The notes: generated from the letters alone by a model not told the origin. 64,000 nucleotides of DNA from Peptostreptococcus equinus (GCF_027125355.1 NZ_CP114052.1:1931030-1995029); one strand, 5' to 3'; counted from the first letter of the stretch, positions 42,304-50,937 are shown. Program-made: numbers and translations.

Positions 42304-44001
42304 TTACTCAAAATTATATCCTGTCAGTATAGATTTTCTATCACTAGTCATATCATTAAAGTATTCATAATAGCTAAGTGCTAAAAATGATCCTTGTATA
42401 TTCACTATATTATAAAAACCATATCCTTTTAGAGCCTGTATTACATAATAACTATTCCAAGATGTCCTACAGTGAACGTATACAGTCTTATCTCTAGGTA
42501 TTTCTTCTATCCTATTTCTTATCTCTTCAATTGGAATATTCTTTGCACCTATAATATGAGATTTTTCGTAAGCATCCCTTCCTCTAACATCTATTATGTA
42601 TTCACCATTTTCTACTAAATCCCTAACCTTTGTATGTGAAATTTGTTTGTATTCGCCATTTAAATAATTAAGTCCTGCCAAAGCCGCAAAATTTACAGCA
42701 TCCTTTGCAGTAGAAAATGCGGGTGCATAGCAAAGTTCTAATTCTTTCATATCTTCCAACTTGGCATTCATAGATATTAAGGTTGCTATCACATTTACTC
42801 TTTGAATTACATTACCTTTACCTATTGCCTGAGAACCCAATATCTTACCACTTGGATATTGATATATTACCTTTAAATGTATAGGATTTGCATCTGGCAT
42901 AAGACCAACTTTATCATTTGGCATTACAAAAGATGTTCTATAATCAATATTATTTTTAATACACTGACTTTCATTTAATCCTGTAGAAGCCGCATTCATA
43001 TCAAACAACCTAATACATGATGAACCTATTACACCAGTATTTGATATACTTTTCCCAAATAATGCGTCCGCGACATTTCTAGCCTGCTTTTGAGCAGGAC
43101 CTGCTAGAGCAAGTTTCATTTTTTCATTTGTAATTGAATTAAATGTTTCTATGCAATCACCTATTGCATATACGTCTTGTAGATTGGTCATATAATTATG
43201 ATTCACTAATATAGCTCCTGTTTGTCCGGTTTTTATACCAGATTTTATAGCAAAATCAATACTTGGTTTTACACCTATAGCAAGAATTACTGCCTGAGCT
43301 TCTATCACTTTACCGCTTTTTAAAAGTATACTTGAATCATTAATTTCAACTAGTGAATCCGATAAAATAAGTTTTATACCATTATCATATAGTTCTTTAT
43401 GGAGCATCTGTATCATATCATAGTCAAAATTGTTTAATATTTGGTTTGATGCCTCAACTAAACTTATATTTTTACCTGATTTTCTCATACATTCTGCAAC
43501 TTCAACTCCTATAAATCCACCACCTATTACAGCCACATCTTTTACATTTTTTTTATTTAAATACTCATCAATCATTCTAATATCATTTACATTTTTAACT
43601 GTAAAAACATTATTGCTATCTACATTTTTTATTGAAGAAGGCTTAATAGCGTGCGCTCCCGGAGATAATATTAAATAGTCATATGTATCTTCAAACTCCT
43701 TCATAGTAAGCAAATTTCTTACTATTATTTTATGTTGATCTGCCTTAATTTCTATTACTTCATGATTTGTTAAAGCATCCAAATTAAATGTTTCTTTAAA
43801 AGATTGTGGATTATGTAAAATTAAATCATCTGTATTTTTAATTTCCCCACTGAAAAAATTAGGTAAACAGCAGTTCGAAAAAGAAATATCCGGTCCTTTA
43901 TCATAAATCTGTATGTCTGCATTTTCATCCAAACGTCTAATTCTAGCTGCAGCAGATGCTCCTCCAGCTACACCACCTATTACTATATATCTTTTTTTCA
44001 T
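42304..44001 (-). CDS. CoA-disulfide reductase / NADH persulfide oxidoreductase with C-terminal rhodanese
   Basis: A 565-aa flavoenzyme of the CoADR-RHD (NPSR) type. The FAD-binding start is YIVIGGVAGGASAAARIRRL, the active cysteine is Cys44 in FSNCCLPNFF, and a second nucleotide motif (VIGGGFIGVEVAE) follows. The C-terminal rhodanese domain (about 465-565) has its catalytic Cys511 in HCRTSWNS. The family reduces CoA disulfide or persulfides using NAD(P)H. The ATG at 44001 after GGGAG is preferred over one 10 codons upstream. It heads an operon with the YeeE/YedE gene. Confidence 0.9.
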   Translation of the reverse strand: MKKRYIVIGGVAGGASAAARIRRLDENADIQIYDKGPDISFSNCCLPNFFSGEIKNTDDLILHNPQSFKETFNLDALTNHEVIEIKADQHKIIVRNLLTMKEFEDTYDYLILSPGAHAIKPSSIKNVDSNNVFTVKNVNDIRMIDEYLNKKNVKDVAVIGGGFIGVEVAECMRKSGKNISLVEASNQILNNFDYDMIQMLHKELYDNGIKLILSDSLVEINDSSILLKSGKVIEAQAVILAIGVKPSIDFAIKSGIKTGQTGAILVNHNYMTNLQDVYAIGDCIETFNSITNEKMKLALAGPAQKQARNVADALFGKSISNTGVIGSSCIRLFDMNAASTGLNESQCIKNNIDYRTSFVMPNDKVGLMPDANPIHLKVIYQYPSGKILGSQAIGKGNVIQRVNVIATLISMNAKLEDMKELELCYAPAFSTAKDAVNFAALAGLNYLNGEYKQISHTKVRDLVENGEYIIDVRGRDAYEKSHIIGAKNIPIEEIRNRIEEIPRDKTVYVHCRTSWNSYYVIQALKGYGFYNIVNIQGSFLALSYYEYFNDMTSDRKSILTGYNFE

Positions 44002-44191
44002 AGCACACTCCCTTTCTACGTTTTTAAACATGTGAACATTATAAATTAAAAAATATTAATTTTCAATATCAATTATTAAATTTCACTTAAAATATTCTAT
44101 TTATATTAGTTTTTAGTTTTTTTATTATATAAAATAAATGTTTTATATAACTTATTTGAAAAATAATATATCCCAAAATTAGTAAACAAAA

Positions 44192-44218
44192 AAATCGCTG
44201 CATAATATGCAGCGATTT
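44192..44218 (-). terminator. Terminator of the rpsF-ssb-rpsR operon
   Basis: AAATCGCTGCAT (44192-44203) pairs perfectly with 44207-44218. A and T tracts surround it, and an outer AGTAAAC/GTTTACT pairing reinforces it. Confidence 0.88.
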
Positions 44219-44240
44219 GTTATGTTTACTAATTTAGATA

Positions 44241-44468
44241 TTATTCTACTGTGTATGGTAATAAAGCTACGTTTCTAGCAAGCTTTATAGCCTTTGTAAG
44301 CTCTCTCTGGTGCTTTGCACAAACGCCAGTTATTCTTCTAGGAAGTATTTTACCTCTTTCAGTAACATACTTTTCTAGTCTCTGATAGTTCTTGTAATCT
44401 ATAACTATATTTTTATCAGCACAGAACTGACAAACTCTTTTCTTCTTACGTCTTTTCTTGTTTATCAT
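44241..44468 (-). CDS. rpsR: 30S ribosomal protein S18
   Basis: Small-subunit protein S18 of 75 aa, which pairs with S6 on the platform. The basic start ([13 protein letters not shown]), [19 protein letters not shown] and [20 protein letters not shown] are diagnostic. The CxxC and later Cys suggest a zinc-binding (C+) paralogue: cysteines are in CQFCADK and GVCAKH. It is last in rpsF-ssb-rpsR, 25 bp after ssb. Confidence 0.97.
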   Translation of the reverse strand: MINKKRRKKKRVCQFCADKNIVIDYKNYQRLEKYVTERGKILPRRITGVCAKHQRELTKAIKLARNVALLPYTVE

Positions 44469-44493
44469 TACTTAGTTTCTCCTCTCCATTAGA

Positions 44494-44937
44494 TTAAAAT
44501 GGTACGTCATCGTCATCTACGGCAGAAAACTCTGATGGGCTCACTACACCGCTTGGTTCAAACTTTGGAGCTTCATAATTTGAATCCCCTGTATTTGGCA
44601 TAGCAGCGGGAGCTGTTCCCTTGCTTTCAAGAGCCTGTATATTACGACCTGATACCTTAGTGAAGTTTCTTTTTTCTCCATTAGGAGTTTCATATCTATC
44701 TACTCTGATAGAACCTTGAACACCCACTAATCTTCCTTTTGTAATATAGTTTGCACAAAATTCAGCTGGCTTACCCATTATCTCAACTGGTATAAAATCA
44801 GTTGTTGTAGAGCCATCTCTATTTTTATATTCTCTATCAATAGCTAATGTAAAAGTAGCCACTGGTGTACCAGAACCTGGAATATATCTTAATTCTGGAT
44901 CTTTAGTTAATCTTCCAACTAATACAACATTATTCAT
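44494..44937 (-). CDS. ssb: Single-stranded DNA-binding protein
   Basis: A 147-aa OB-fold protein that coats single-stranded DNA during replication and repair. It begins MNNVVLVGRLTKDPELRY, includes RDGSTTTDFIPVEIMGK, and ends in an acidic tip, DDDDVPF, which recruits partner proteins. The linker is short. Its place between rpsF and rpsR is the standard bacterial order. Confidence 0.97.
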   Translation of the reverse strand: MNNVVLVGRLTKDPELRYIPGSGTPVATFTLAIDREYKNRDGSTTTDFIPVEIMGKPAEFCANYITKGRLVGVQGSIRVDRYETPNGEKRNFTKVSGRNIQALESKGTAPAAMPNTGDSNYEAPKFEPSGVVSPSEFSAVDDDDVPF

Positions 44938-44951
44938 ATTAACACCACCTA

Positions 44952-45242
44952 TTATTTTTCTTCTTGCGCAACTATGACATGTCTTATTACATCTTCACTT
45001 ATCTTTAATCTTCTGTCTAATTCTTTTGGTAATTCAACAGTTGCCTTGAAGTTTACTAGTGTATAAACACCATCTCTAAACTTCTGGATTGGATAAGCTA
45101 ATTTTCTACTTCCCCAAACATCTACTTCACCAACTTCACCGTTAGCTTCAGTTATTATGTTCTTGATTGAGTTTAGTACAGCTTCTCTAGCTTCATCATC
45201 TAGAGTTGGCTTTACTATATAAAGTACTTCATAAGCTTTCAT
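44952..45242 (-). CDS. rpsF: 30S ribosomal protein S6
   Basis: Small-subunit protein S6, 96 aa, which binds S18 and 16S rRNA. The start MKAYEVLYIVKPTLDDEA, the middle VDVWGSRKLAYPIQKF and YTLVNFKA are typical. The ATG follows GGAGGTG at normal spacing. It is first in the operon, behind a promoter and a short structured leader likely to bind the S6:S18 complex for autogenous control. Confidence 0.97.
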   Translation of the reverse strand: MKAYEVLYIVKPTLDDEAREAVLNSIKNIITEANGEVGEVDVWGSRKLAYPIQKFRDGVYTLVNFKATVELPKELDRRLKISEDVIRHVIVAQEEK

Positions 45243-45269
45243 TCATTTCACCTCCCTTTGGACTATACG

Positions 45270-45310
45270 GCTCCGATCCTACTCGGAGCAGAGACAAGAA
45301 TTTCAAATTC
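45270..45310 (-). promoter_or_regulatory. Probable S6:S18-responsive leader of rpsF
   Basis: Within the 74-nt leader the minus strand forms a hairpin, GCTCCGA-GTAGGA-TCGGAGC (45289-45270), followed by CCG. The GGA loop and adjacent CCG resemble the known S6:S18-binding leader motif. A second short palindrome (GAATTTCAAATTC, 45298-45310) lies upstream. The assignment needs a covariance search. Confidence 0.5.
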
Positions 45311-45322
45311 TCATACCAAAAT

Positions 45323-45351
45323 ATTTTACTACAAAAGATGTAATAAGTCAA
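45323..45351 (-). promoter_or_regulatory. Promoter of rpsF-ssb-rpsR
   Basis: TTGACT (45346-45351) and TAAAAT (45323-45328) with 17-nt spacing on the minus strand, close to the SigA consensus. Confidence 0.7.
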
Positions 45352-45397
45352 TAGTTTGCACTTTTATTGTATTATATTATTCTACCTATTATAAAAA

Positions 45398-45438
45398 ATA
45401 CCCATATTAGGATTTTCTACTTATCCTAATATAGGCAT
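45398..45438 (-). terminator. Terminator of the radical SAM gene
   Basis: The arms 45398-45413 and 45423-45438 pair over 16 bp when read as minus-strand RNA (two G-U pairs; core ATATTAGGAT). A T-tract follows. Confidence 0.88.
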
Positions 45439-45459
45439 TTATTTTTCTTGTTCAACTAT

Positions 45460-46359
45460 TTAAATCAAAATATTTTTTCTATCAATCCACTCCTGCATTT
45501 CTTCAGGAGAAGCCTCGTTTAATATCCTATCTATCTGCTTGAGCAATCTATCCTTATCCGGTGGTACTATCCCCTTTATATACATTGTATTTGAATTATG
45601 CGCTGATGATATTAAAGCTGTTTTTTCTGGATTTAAATTCTCTATTATCTGCCTAAGTTCTATTAATCTGTCATATTCACTAGCCTCTTCATATTCACCG
45701 TCTCTACACATCTGCCAAAGCTCTGTACCAGGAACTAGCGTTACCGACATAGGAAAAATTCCTCTAGCATTTACCTTACTAAGCATCTGACCAGTAAGTT
45801 TTCCATTTTCTATAGCCTTATCTACACCTTTTCCCATAAGTCCTGTTAGAACCATAGCATAATAGTTGTATTCAAATTTATCCAACCTTTTCATTTCTCT
45901 TATAGCTTCATCTACAGTATTTCCCTTATTTATAAATTCCAAAGCCTCTTGATTTCCACTTTCTATTCCTAGATAAAGATCATTATATCCAGCATTTTTT
46001 AATATTTTTAACTCTTCATCAGTTTTTCTCTCTATGTCCTTTATTGAAGAATATGTTGTAATAACATTAACCCAAGGCAGGTATTTATGTATCATTTCTG
46101 CTATTTTTAATAATCTATCTGTTTGCATTACAAAAGGATTTCCATTTAATAAAAAAACTCTGTCCGTAGACCTATAATAAGGTGTTTTACTTGCTTCTAT
46201 TATATCTTTTTCTACCTGCTCCAAAGTTTCCATCTTGAAATTAGTATATCTATACATACCGCAAAATCTACACTTATTATGAGTACATCCACTGGTTACT
46301 TGAAGTAATATTGATCTATATTCTTTTGGTGGTCTATATATTTGTGCATCGTATTTCAT
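45460..46359 (-). CDS. Radical SAM protein of unknown substrate
   Basis: A 299-aa radical S-adenosylmethionine enzyme with a CX4CX2C cluster motif (Cys25, Cys30, Cys33 in TSGCTHNKCRFCGMYR), as in the Elp3/MiaB-like B12-independent subfamily widespread in anaerobes. The radical SAM fold continues through LYLGIESGNQEAL. No auxiliary cluster or SPASM domain is visible. It stands alone between the rpsF promoter region and an aminotransferase, with its own terminator. The reaction is unknown. Confidence 0.85.
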   Translation of the reverse strand: MKYDAQIYRPPKEYRSILLQVTSGCTHNKCRFCGMYRYTNFKMETLEQVEKDIIEASKTPYYRSTDRVFLLNGNPFVMQTDRLLKIAEMIHKYLPWVNVITTYSSIKDIERKTDEELKILKNAGYNDLYLGIESGNQEALEFINKGNTVDEAIREMKRLDKFEYNYYAMVLTGLMGKGVDKAIENGKLTGQMLSKVNARGIFPMSVTLVPGTELWQMCRDGEYEEASEYDRLIELRQIIENLNPEKTALISSAHNSNTMYIKGIVPPDKDRLLKQIDRILNEASPEEMQEWIDRKNILI

Positions 46360-46455
46360 ATCTAGTATCCCCTTTCATGTCTTCTATACGCTTAGTATAA
46401 CAAATTTAAAACATTTTATCGACAATGTAATCTAAATAATATTATATAAGTAAAA

Positions 46456-46484
46456 ACGTAGTAGTTCTATAAGAACTACTACGT
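46456..46484 (-). terminator. Terminator of the aminotransferase gene
   Basis: ACGTAGTAGTTCT (46456-46468) pairs perfectly with 46472-46484; TTTTTA follows on the minus strand. Confidence 0.85.
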
Positions 46485-46513
46485 AAAAATTTATTTCACA
46501 AATTTTTAATTAT

Positions 46514-47713
46514 TTATTTAGCATCAGCTATTGCTTCTTTTATAGCTTCACCAAGAGACTTGATACCTTCAATAATCTTTTCATCTGGCATACAAGAATA
46601 ATTCATTCTGAATGTATTTTCTCCACCGCCGTTTGGGAAGAATGGTGCTCCTGGAACGAAGGCAACATTACGTGGAAGAGCTTTTTCTTTCTGTAATTCA
46701 GTAGCATTGATGTTTTCTGGTAATATTACCCAAGTAAATAGACCACCGTTTGGATAAGTCCAAGTTACACCTTCTGGGAAATATTCTTTCATAGCATCCA
46801 TCATTACAGTTCTTCTGTGTCCATATACTTCTCTTATTTTCTTAACATGCGCATCTACATCATACATATCGAAGAATTTAGCCATTTCCATCTGAGATAT
46901 AGTAGAAGCCTGTAAATCTGCTCCCTGCTTAATTACATTGAATTTCTGAAGTATTTCTGGAGAAGCTGCCAAGTATCCTAGTCTATATCCTGGGCAAAGT
47001 ATCTTAGAAAGTGTTCCTAAGAACATTACAAGTCCCTTAGTATCCATAGACTTTAATGATGGTAAAAATTCACCTTCAAATCTTAATTCACCATATGGAT
47101 TATCTTCTGCTACTGGTATTTCATATTTATTTATGATTTCCATAAATTTCTTTCTTCTTTCTAGAGGCCAAGTTCTACCACTTGGATTTTGGAAATCCGG
47201 AATAACATATATGAATTTAACATTTTCATTTTCAGCTAATATTTTTTCTAGTTCTTCCATTATCATACCGTCTTCATCAGTTGGAACGTCGATGAATTTT
47301 GGCTGATATGCCTTAAATGCATTTAAGGCTCCTAGGTAAGATGGACTTTCGCAAAGAACTATATCATCCTTATCTAAGAATACCTTTCCTAAAAAGTCAA
47401 GTATCTGCTGAGATCCATTAGTTATTAATAAATCATCAGCTGTTACATTAGTGTTTAACTTATCATTCATTCTCTTAGCTAAATGAGCTCTAAGATTTGG
47501 ATCTCCTTCAGTTGTTGAATACTGCATAGCTGCTTGTCCTTTTTCTTCTAAAACAGCTTTTGATACTTCTATCATTTCCTTAACTGGGAAAAGTTCTGGA
47601 GCTGGTAAACCACCAGCAAATGATATAACTTCTGGTTTCTGAGTAAGTTTTAGAAGTTCACGTATAGCTGAACCTTCTAAATGTTCAGTTCTTTCTGCAA
47701 ATTTAATTGCCAT
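46514..47713 (-). CDS. PLP-dependent aminotransferase (2-aminoadipate/aromatic type)
   Basis: Fold-type I aminotransferase of 399 aa in the LysN/aromatic transaminase group, without the HTH domain of MocR regulators. Motifs are ISFAGGLPAPELFP, ITNGSQQILDFLGK, IPDFQNPSGRTW, EDNPYGELRF and GTLSKILCPGYRLGY, with the PLP lysine in TLSK. It could supply the aryl-2-oxoacids used by IorAB, but the two are 41 kb apart and substrate specificity is not readable. It is monocistronic with GGAGG before the ATG. Confidence 0.88.
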   Translation of the reverse strand: MAIKFAERTEHLEGSAIRELLKLTQKPEVISFAGGLPAPELFPVKEMIEVSKAVLEEKGQAAMQYSTTEGDPNLRAHLAKRMNDKLNTNVTADDLLITNGSQQILDFLGKVFLDKDDIVLCESPSYLGALNAFKAYQPKFIDVPTDEDGMIMEELEKILAENENVKFIYVIPDFQNPSGRTWPLERRKKFMEIINKYEIPVAEDNPYGELRFEGEFLPSLKSMDTKGLVMFLGTLSKILCPGYRLGYLAASPEILQKFNVIKQGADLQASTISQMEMAKFFDMYDVDAHVKKIREVYGHRRTVMMDAMKEYFPEGVTWTYPNGGLFTWVILPENINATELQKEKALPRNVAFVPGAPFFPNGGGENTFRMNYSCMPDEKIIEGIKSLGEAIKEAIADAK

Positions 47714-47789
47714 TTTAAAGCACCTCCATTAATTAAAAACAAAATATTATTTATATTAATCCGAATATTGGGGATTCGAATTATTCACA

Positions 47790-47969
47790 TTATTTATTTA
47801 ATAATTTCTTAATTCTTTTTTCTGCTGTTTCTCTATCCAACATAATTATTCTATTGCACTTATTACACTTAAATTTTACATCTGCACCCGTTCTAGTGAT
47901 AGTAAATTCATCACAACCGCACGGATGAACTTTTTTAAGTTGAACAATATCTCCAATATTTAAATCCAT
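47790..47969 (-). CDS. DUF951 small zinc-ribbon-like protein
   Basis: A 59-aa protein starting MDLNIGDIVQLKKVHPCGCD with cysteines in CGC and a later CNKC pair, so a zinc ribbon is likely. This is the DUF951 family, common in Firmicutes near the rsmG/parB end of the origin region; its function is unknown. The start ATG at 47969 has a GGAGGAC ribosome binding site. It lies 14 bp after the DUF3343 gene, so the two may be cotranscribed. Confidence 0.85.
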   Translation of the reverse strand: MDLNIGDIVQLKKVHPCGCDEFTITRTGADVKFKCNKCNRIIMLDRETAEKRIKKLLNK

Positions 47970-47983
47970 TGGTATTTGTCCTC

Positions 47984-48250
47984 CTAGTCTTCAATCTTTA
48001 TAGCTTTTCTATTTTCTTGGTCATCTCTAACTATCTTAAATATACCTCTTCTTTCAAGAGAATTTTCTTTCATTATTTTGTTTATCTGATCAATCTGGCT
48101 TATATCAAATTTAATAGATAAACCACAACTCGCAGCTATCTCTCTTGGGGTTGGCATAGTGGTAATAGTTATACCATTTTTCTCCAATAACTTTTCTGTT
48201 CTAATAGCATGATGAGTAGAATTGAAAGACACTACATAAAAATTATCCAT
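47984..48250 (-). CDS. DUF3343 protein, putative Se/S carrier
   Basis: An 88-aa protein with a single cysteine in IAASCGLSI, preceded by TMPTPRE. This matches the DUF3343 family, which has been proposed as a sulfur or selenium carrier and often neighbours YedF and cysteine desulfurases. The ATG at 48250 was chosen because AGGAG lies at good distance; a longer reading would overlap yedF. It is 8 bp downstream of yedF, with which it surely forms one transcript. Confidence 0.85.
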   Translation of the reverse strand: MDNFYVVSFNSTHHAIRTEKLLEKNGITITTMPTPREIAASCGLSIKFDISQIDQINKIMKENSLERRGIFKIVRDDQENRKAIKIED

Positions 48251-48258
48251 AGTTTCTC

Positions 48259-48870
48259 CTATCCTAATGTTATTACTTTTGAACAATCGTTCATTTTTTC
48301 TATTATTGTATACATGTTAGTTATTGAACCTACTTTTAAGGCTTGTTTTAATTCATAATAATCTAAACATGTACCACAAGAAAGGATTTCTACTCCCTTT
48401 TCCTCTAAAATCTTAATATTCTCTACTGTAGCATTATTTATAGTGGTAAGTTCAACACCACCATTTAGGAATAATATTGATTTTGGTAATGGATTTGTTT
48501 CAGTCAATGCAAATAAATATGATTTTATTAATACATGACCTAATTCTTCATTACCATTTCCTAATTTGTTGCTCATTATTGCAACTATATATGAATTATC
48601 AGAGGAAATATCACATTTGATGTCCTCATCCTTAATATCTATTTTAGTATCTTTAGATTTTGTGATTTTTATTGTTACATCCATTCCATTTTCGCTAATT
48701 ATTTCAGCTTGGCAATTTATTGATTTAGCAAACTTGATAACATTTTCCTTTGGAGCAAGATCATCCACTCTTACTTCAACAACACCCTCATCTATTGACT
48801 CTAAAGCTTTTTTCGTATTAATTACTGGTAAAGGACAAGCTTGCCCTCTAGCATCTACCTTTATACTCAT
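48259..48870 (-). CDS. yedF: YedF: TusA/SirA-like plus DsrE-like sulfurtransferase
   Basis: A 203-aa two-domain protein. The N-terminal domain is TusA-like with the CPxP motif (ARGQACPLPVINTKKAL, Cys near residue 12), the site that carries a persulfide or perselenide. The C-terminal domain is DsrE/F-like with ILSCGTCLDYYEL near its end, a CxxC pair. Such fusions are named YedF and track with selenium use in anaerobes. The ATG at 48870 lies seven bases after GGAGG; an upstream GTG is rejected. No selD or selA is in the window. Confidence 0.9.
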   Translation of the reverse strand: MSIKVDARGQACPLPVINTKKALESIDEGVVEVRVDDLAPKENVIKFAKSINCQAEIISENGMDVTIKITKSKDTKIDIKDEDIKCDISSDNSYIVAIMSNKLGNGNEELGHVLIKSYLFALTETNPLPKSILFLNGGVELTTINNATVENIKILEEKGVEILSCGTCLDYYELKQALKVGSITNMYTIIEKMNDCSKVITLG

Positions 48871-48992
48871 AATCACACCTCCAAAATTTTAGGAACATTA
48901 CAAATATATAATAACATATTATTAATAATATTAATATATAAGTTTGTATAATTTTTTTTATTCCTATATATTTTTGTCTTATTTTTGAATGC

Positions 48993-49022
48993 GAAGAGTA
49001 ACATATATTATATATACTCTTC
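48993..49022 (+). promoter_or_regulatory. Inverted repeat at the promoter of the GerMN-csd operon
   Basis: GAAGAGTA (48993-49000) and TACTCTTC (49015-49022) are perfect complements with a 14-nt spacer. A TATAAT at 49035-49040 begins 12 bp later. The position would overlap a -35 element and suits a repressor or activator site. Confidence 0.45.
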
Positions 49023-49076
49023 ATAAAATTATGCTATAATAAAAATATATATTAAATATTAAAGGAGGTTGTAAAT

Positions 49077-49706
49077 ATGATAAATAGAAAATTATTTAAA
49101 GTACTATTATATGTTGGTATATTGTCAATTTCAACTATGGGACTAAGTGCATGTACAAGCTCAAAAGAAAGCTCTAGTAAAAATGAACAAACACAGAACC
49201 AAGAAAGTACAAATAAAGATAGTAAAAAAGATGAAGAAAAATCTTCATCGGATATAGATACAAGCAGTGCTACAAAAAAAGAAGATAATGCTTATAAAGA
49301 AAATAAAGAAGATACAAAGTCTATTTCTAAAAAAACATCGATAATATATTATACTATTGATAAAAATGCAGAAAATCTAATAGAAAAAAGAATGTCAGTT
49401 GATGAAGTAAGCGTTGGTAATATTACAAGAGCAATGATAAAAGAAGGTGTTTTACAAAAAGGAACAGATGTAAACAAAGCAAAAGTAAAGGATATAGATG
49501 GAATTAGAACTCTAGTCGTTGACATGAATTCTAAATTTATAAATCCAAATCAAGGTTCTGGAACAGAATCTTTAATGCTTAGAGCCTTTGCAAATAGTAT
49601 GATAAAATCATTCCATGTAAAACAGGTGAAATTAACTGTCGATGGTGAACCTTATTCAGGTGGACATATAATCCTAAACGACAATCAATTTTTAACTTAT
49701 AAATAA
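49077..49706 (+). CDS. GerMN-domain lipoprotein
   Basis: A 209-aa lipoprotein: an N-terminal hydrophobic segment (about residues 8-24) ends in LSACTSS, a lipobox. A Ser/Lys/Glu-rich linker (about residues 28-85) leads to a GerMN-like domain (VDMNSKFI, GSGTESLMLRAFANSM, VKLTVDG). GerM is a spore-germination protein in Bacillus, but the domain is also found in non-sporulating species, where its role is unknown. It is followed 23 bp later by a cysteine-desulfurase-like gene. Confidence 0.8.
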   Translation: MINRKLFKVLLYVGILSISTMGLSACTSSKESSSKNEQTQNQESTNKDSKKDEEKSSSDIDTSSATKKEDNAYKENKEDTKSISKKTSIIYYTIDKNAENLIEKRMSVDEVSVGNITRAMIKEGVLQKGTDVNKAKVKDIDGIRTLVVDMNSKFINPNQGSGTESLMLRAFANSMIKSFHVKQVKLTVDGEPYSGGHIILNDNQFLTYK

Positions 49707-49729
49707 TAATTTTCAAAGGAGCCAAATAA

Positions 49730-50875
49730 ATGATTTATTTAGATAATGCAGCTACAACTTTTCCAAAACCAGAATCAGTATACAAGGCAATTGAAAACTG
49801 TATGAGAATTTATTGTGCAAACCCTGGCAGATCTGGACACAAAATGGCATATAAATCAGCCTTGGTAGTTGAAGATAGTAGAGATTCTATAGCAAAACTT
49901 TTCAATATAAAAAATCCTATGAATGTAGTTTATACATTTAATGCTACGGATTCTTTGAACTTAGCAATTAAAGGATTACTAAAATCAGGTGATCATGTAA
50001 TAACTACTAGTATGGAACATAATTCTGTATTAAGACCTATAATGGAACTTGAAAAAATTGGAGTAGAACATACCTTTGTACAAGCAGATAAAGAAGGAAA
50101 AATAAAACCTTCTACTATAGAAAATGCTATAAAAGAAAATACTAAACTAATAGTAACTACCCATGCTTCTAATGTAGTTGGTACTATTGTAGACATTGAA
50201 TCTATTGGATTAATTGCAAAAAAACATAGTATTATATATTTAGTAGATGCATCCCAATCAGCTGGAGTCTGCCCTATAGATGTTGAAAAAATGAATATTG
50301 ATATGTTGGCAATGCCAGGTCATAAATGTTTACTTGGTCCTCAGGGGACAGGAGTTTTGTATGTAAATGATAAAATAAAACTAAAAAGCCAAAGAGAAGG
50401 TGGTACTGGTAGTAATTCAGAAGAAATTGTTCAACCTGATTTATATCCAGATAAGTATGAATCAGGAACTCACAATACACCTGGTATAGCTGGATTAGGG
50501 GCTGGTGTAGAATTTATTTTAGAAACTGGTACCGAAAAAATATTAGAACATGAAAGACAACTTACACAGTATTTTATAGATGAATTATCGAAAATAGAAA
50601 ATGTAATAATTTATGGTCCAAAAGATGCTAGAGAAAGATTAGCTGTTATTGCTATTAACATATCTAATGTTGATTCTGGAGAGATAACATTTAAACTTGA
50701 TAAAAATTATGATATAGCAACAAGATCTGGAATACATTGTGCTCCACTTGCTCATAAGACATTAGGTACCTTAAATCAGGGTGCTGTAAGGTTTAGCTTT
50801 GGATATTTTAATACAATGGATGATATAAAAATTGCTATTGATGCAATAAAAGATATTGCAAAAGAATATAAATAA
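49730..50875 (+). CDS. Class V aminotransferase, cysteine-desulfurase-like
   Basis: A 381-aa PLP enzyme. MIYLDNAATTFPKP at the start, the PLP lysine in MPGHKCLLGPQGTG (about residue 202) and an active-loop Cys in RSGIHCAPLAHKT (about residue 339) match the SufS/CsdB-like group. This group takes sulfur (or selenium) from cysteine (or selenocysteine). The neighbouring yedF and DUF3343 genes, divergent from this operon, support a role in persulfide or perselenide transfer. A terminator follows. Confidence 0.87.
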   Translation: MIYLDNAATTFPKPESVYKAIENCMRIYCANPGRSGHKMAYKSALVVEDSRDSIAKLFNIKNPMNVVYTFNATDSLNLAIKGLLKSGDHVITTSMEHNSVLRPIMELEKIGVEHTFVQADKEGKIKPSTIENAIKENTKLIVTTHASNVVGTIVDIESIGLIAKKHSIIYLVDASQSAGVCPIDVEKMNIDMLAMPGHKCLLGPQGTGVLYVNDKIKLKSQREGGTGSNSEEIVQPDLYPDKYESGTHNTPGIAGLGAGVEFILETGTEKILEHERQLTQYFIDELSKIENVIIYGPKDARERLAVIAINISNVDSGEITFKLDKNYDIATRSGIHCAPLAHKTLGTLNQGAVRFSFGYFNTMDDIKIAIDAIKDIAKEYK

Positions 50876-50884
50876 AATAATATA

Positions 50885-50937
50885 AAAACGTCTAGGATAT
50901 ATGAGTATCAAATAAACTCAACTTTCTTAGACGTTTT
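50885..50937. terminator. Terminator after the cysteine-desulfurase-like gene
   Basis: AAAACGTCTA (50885-50894) pairs with TAGACGTTTT (50928-50937), with an inner TGAGT/ACTCA pairing. A and T tails make it usable from both sides. Confidence 0.75.
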
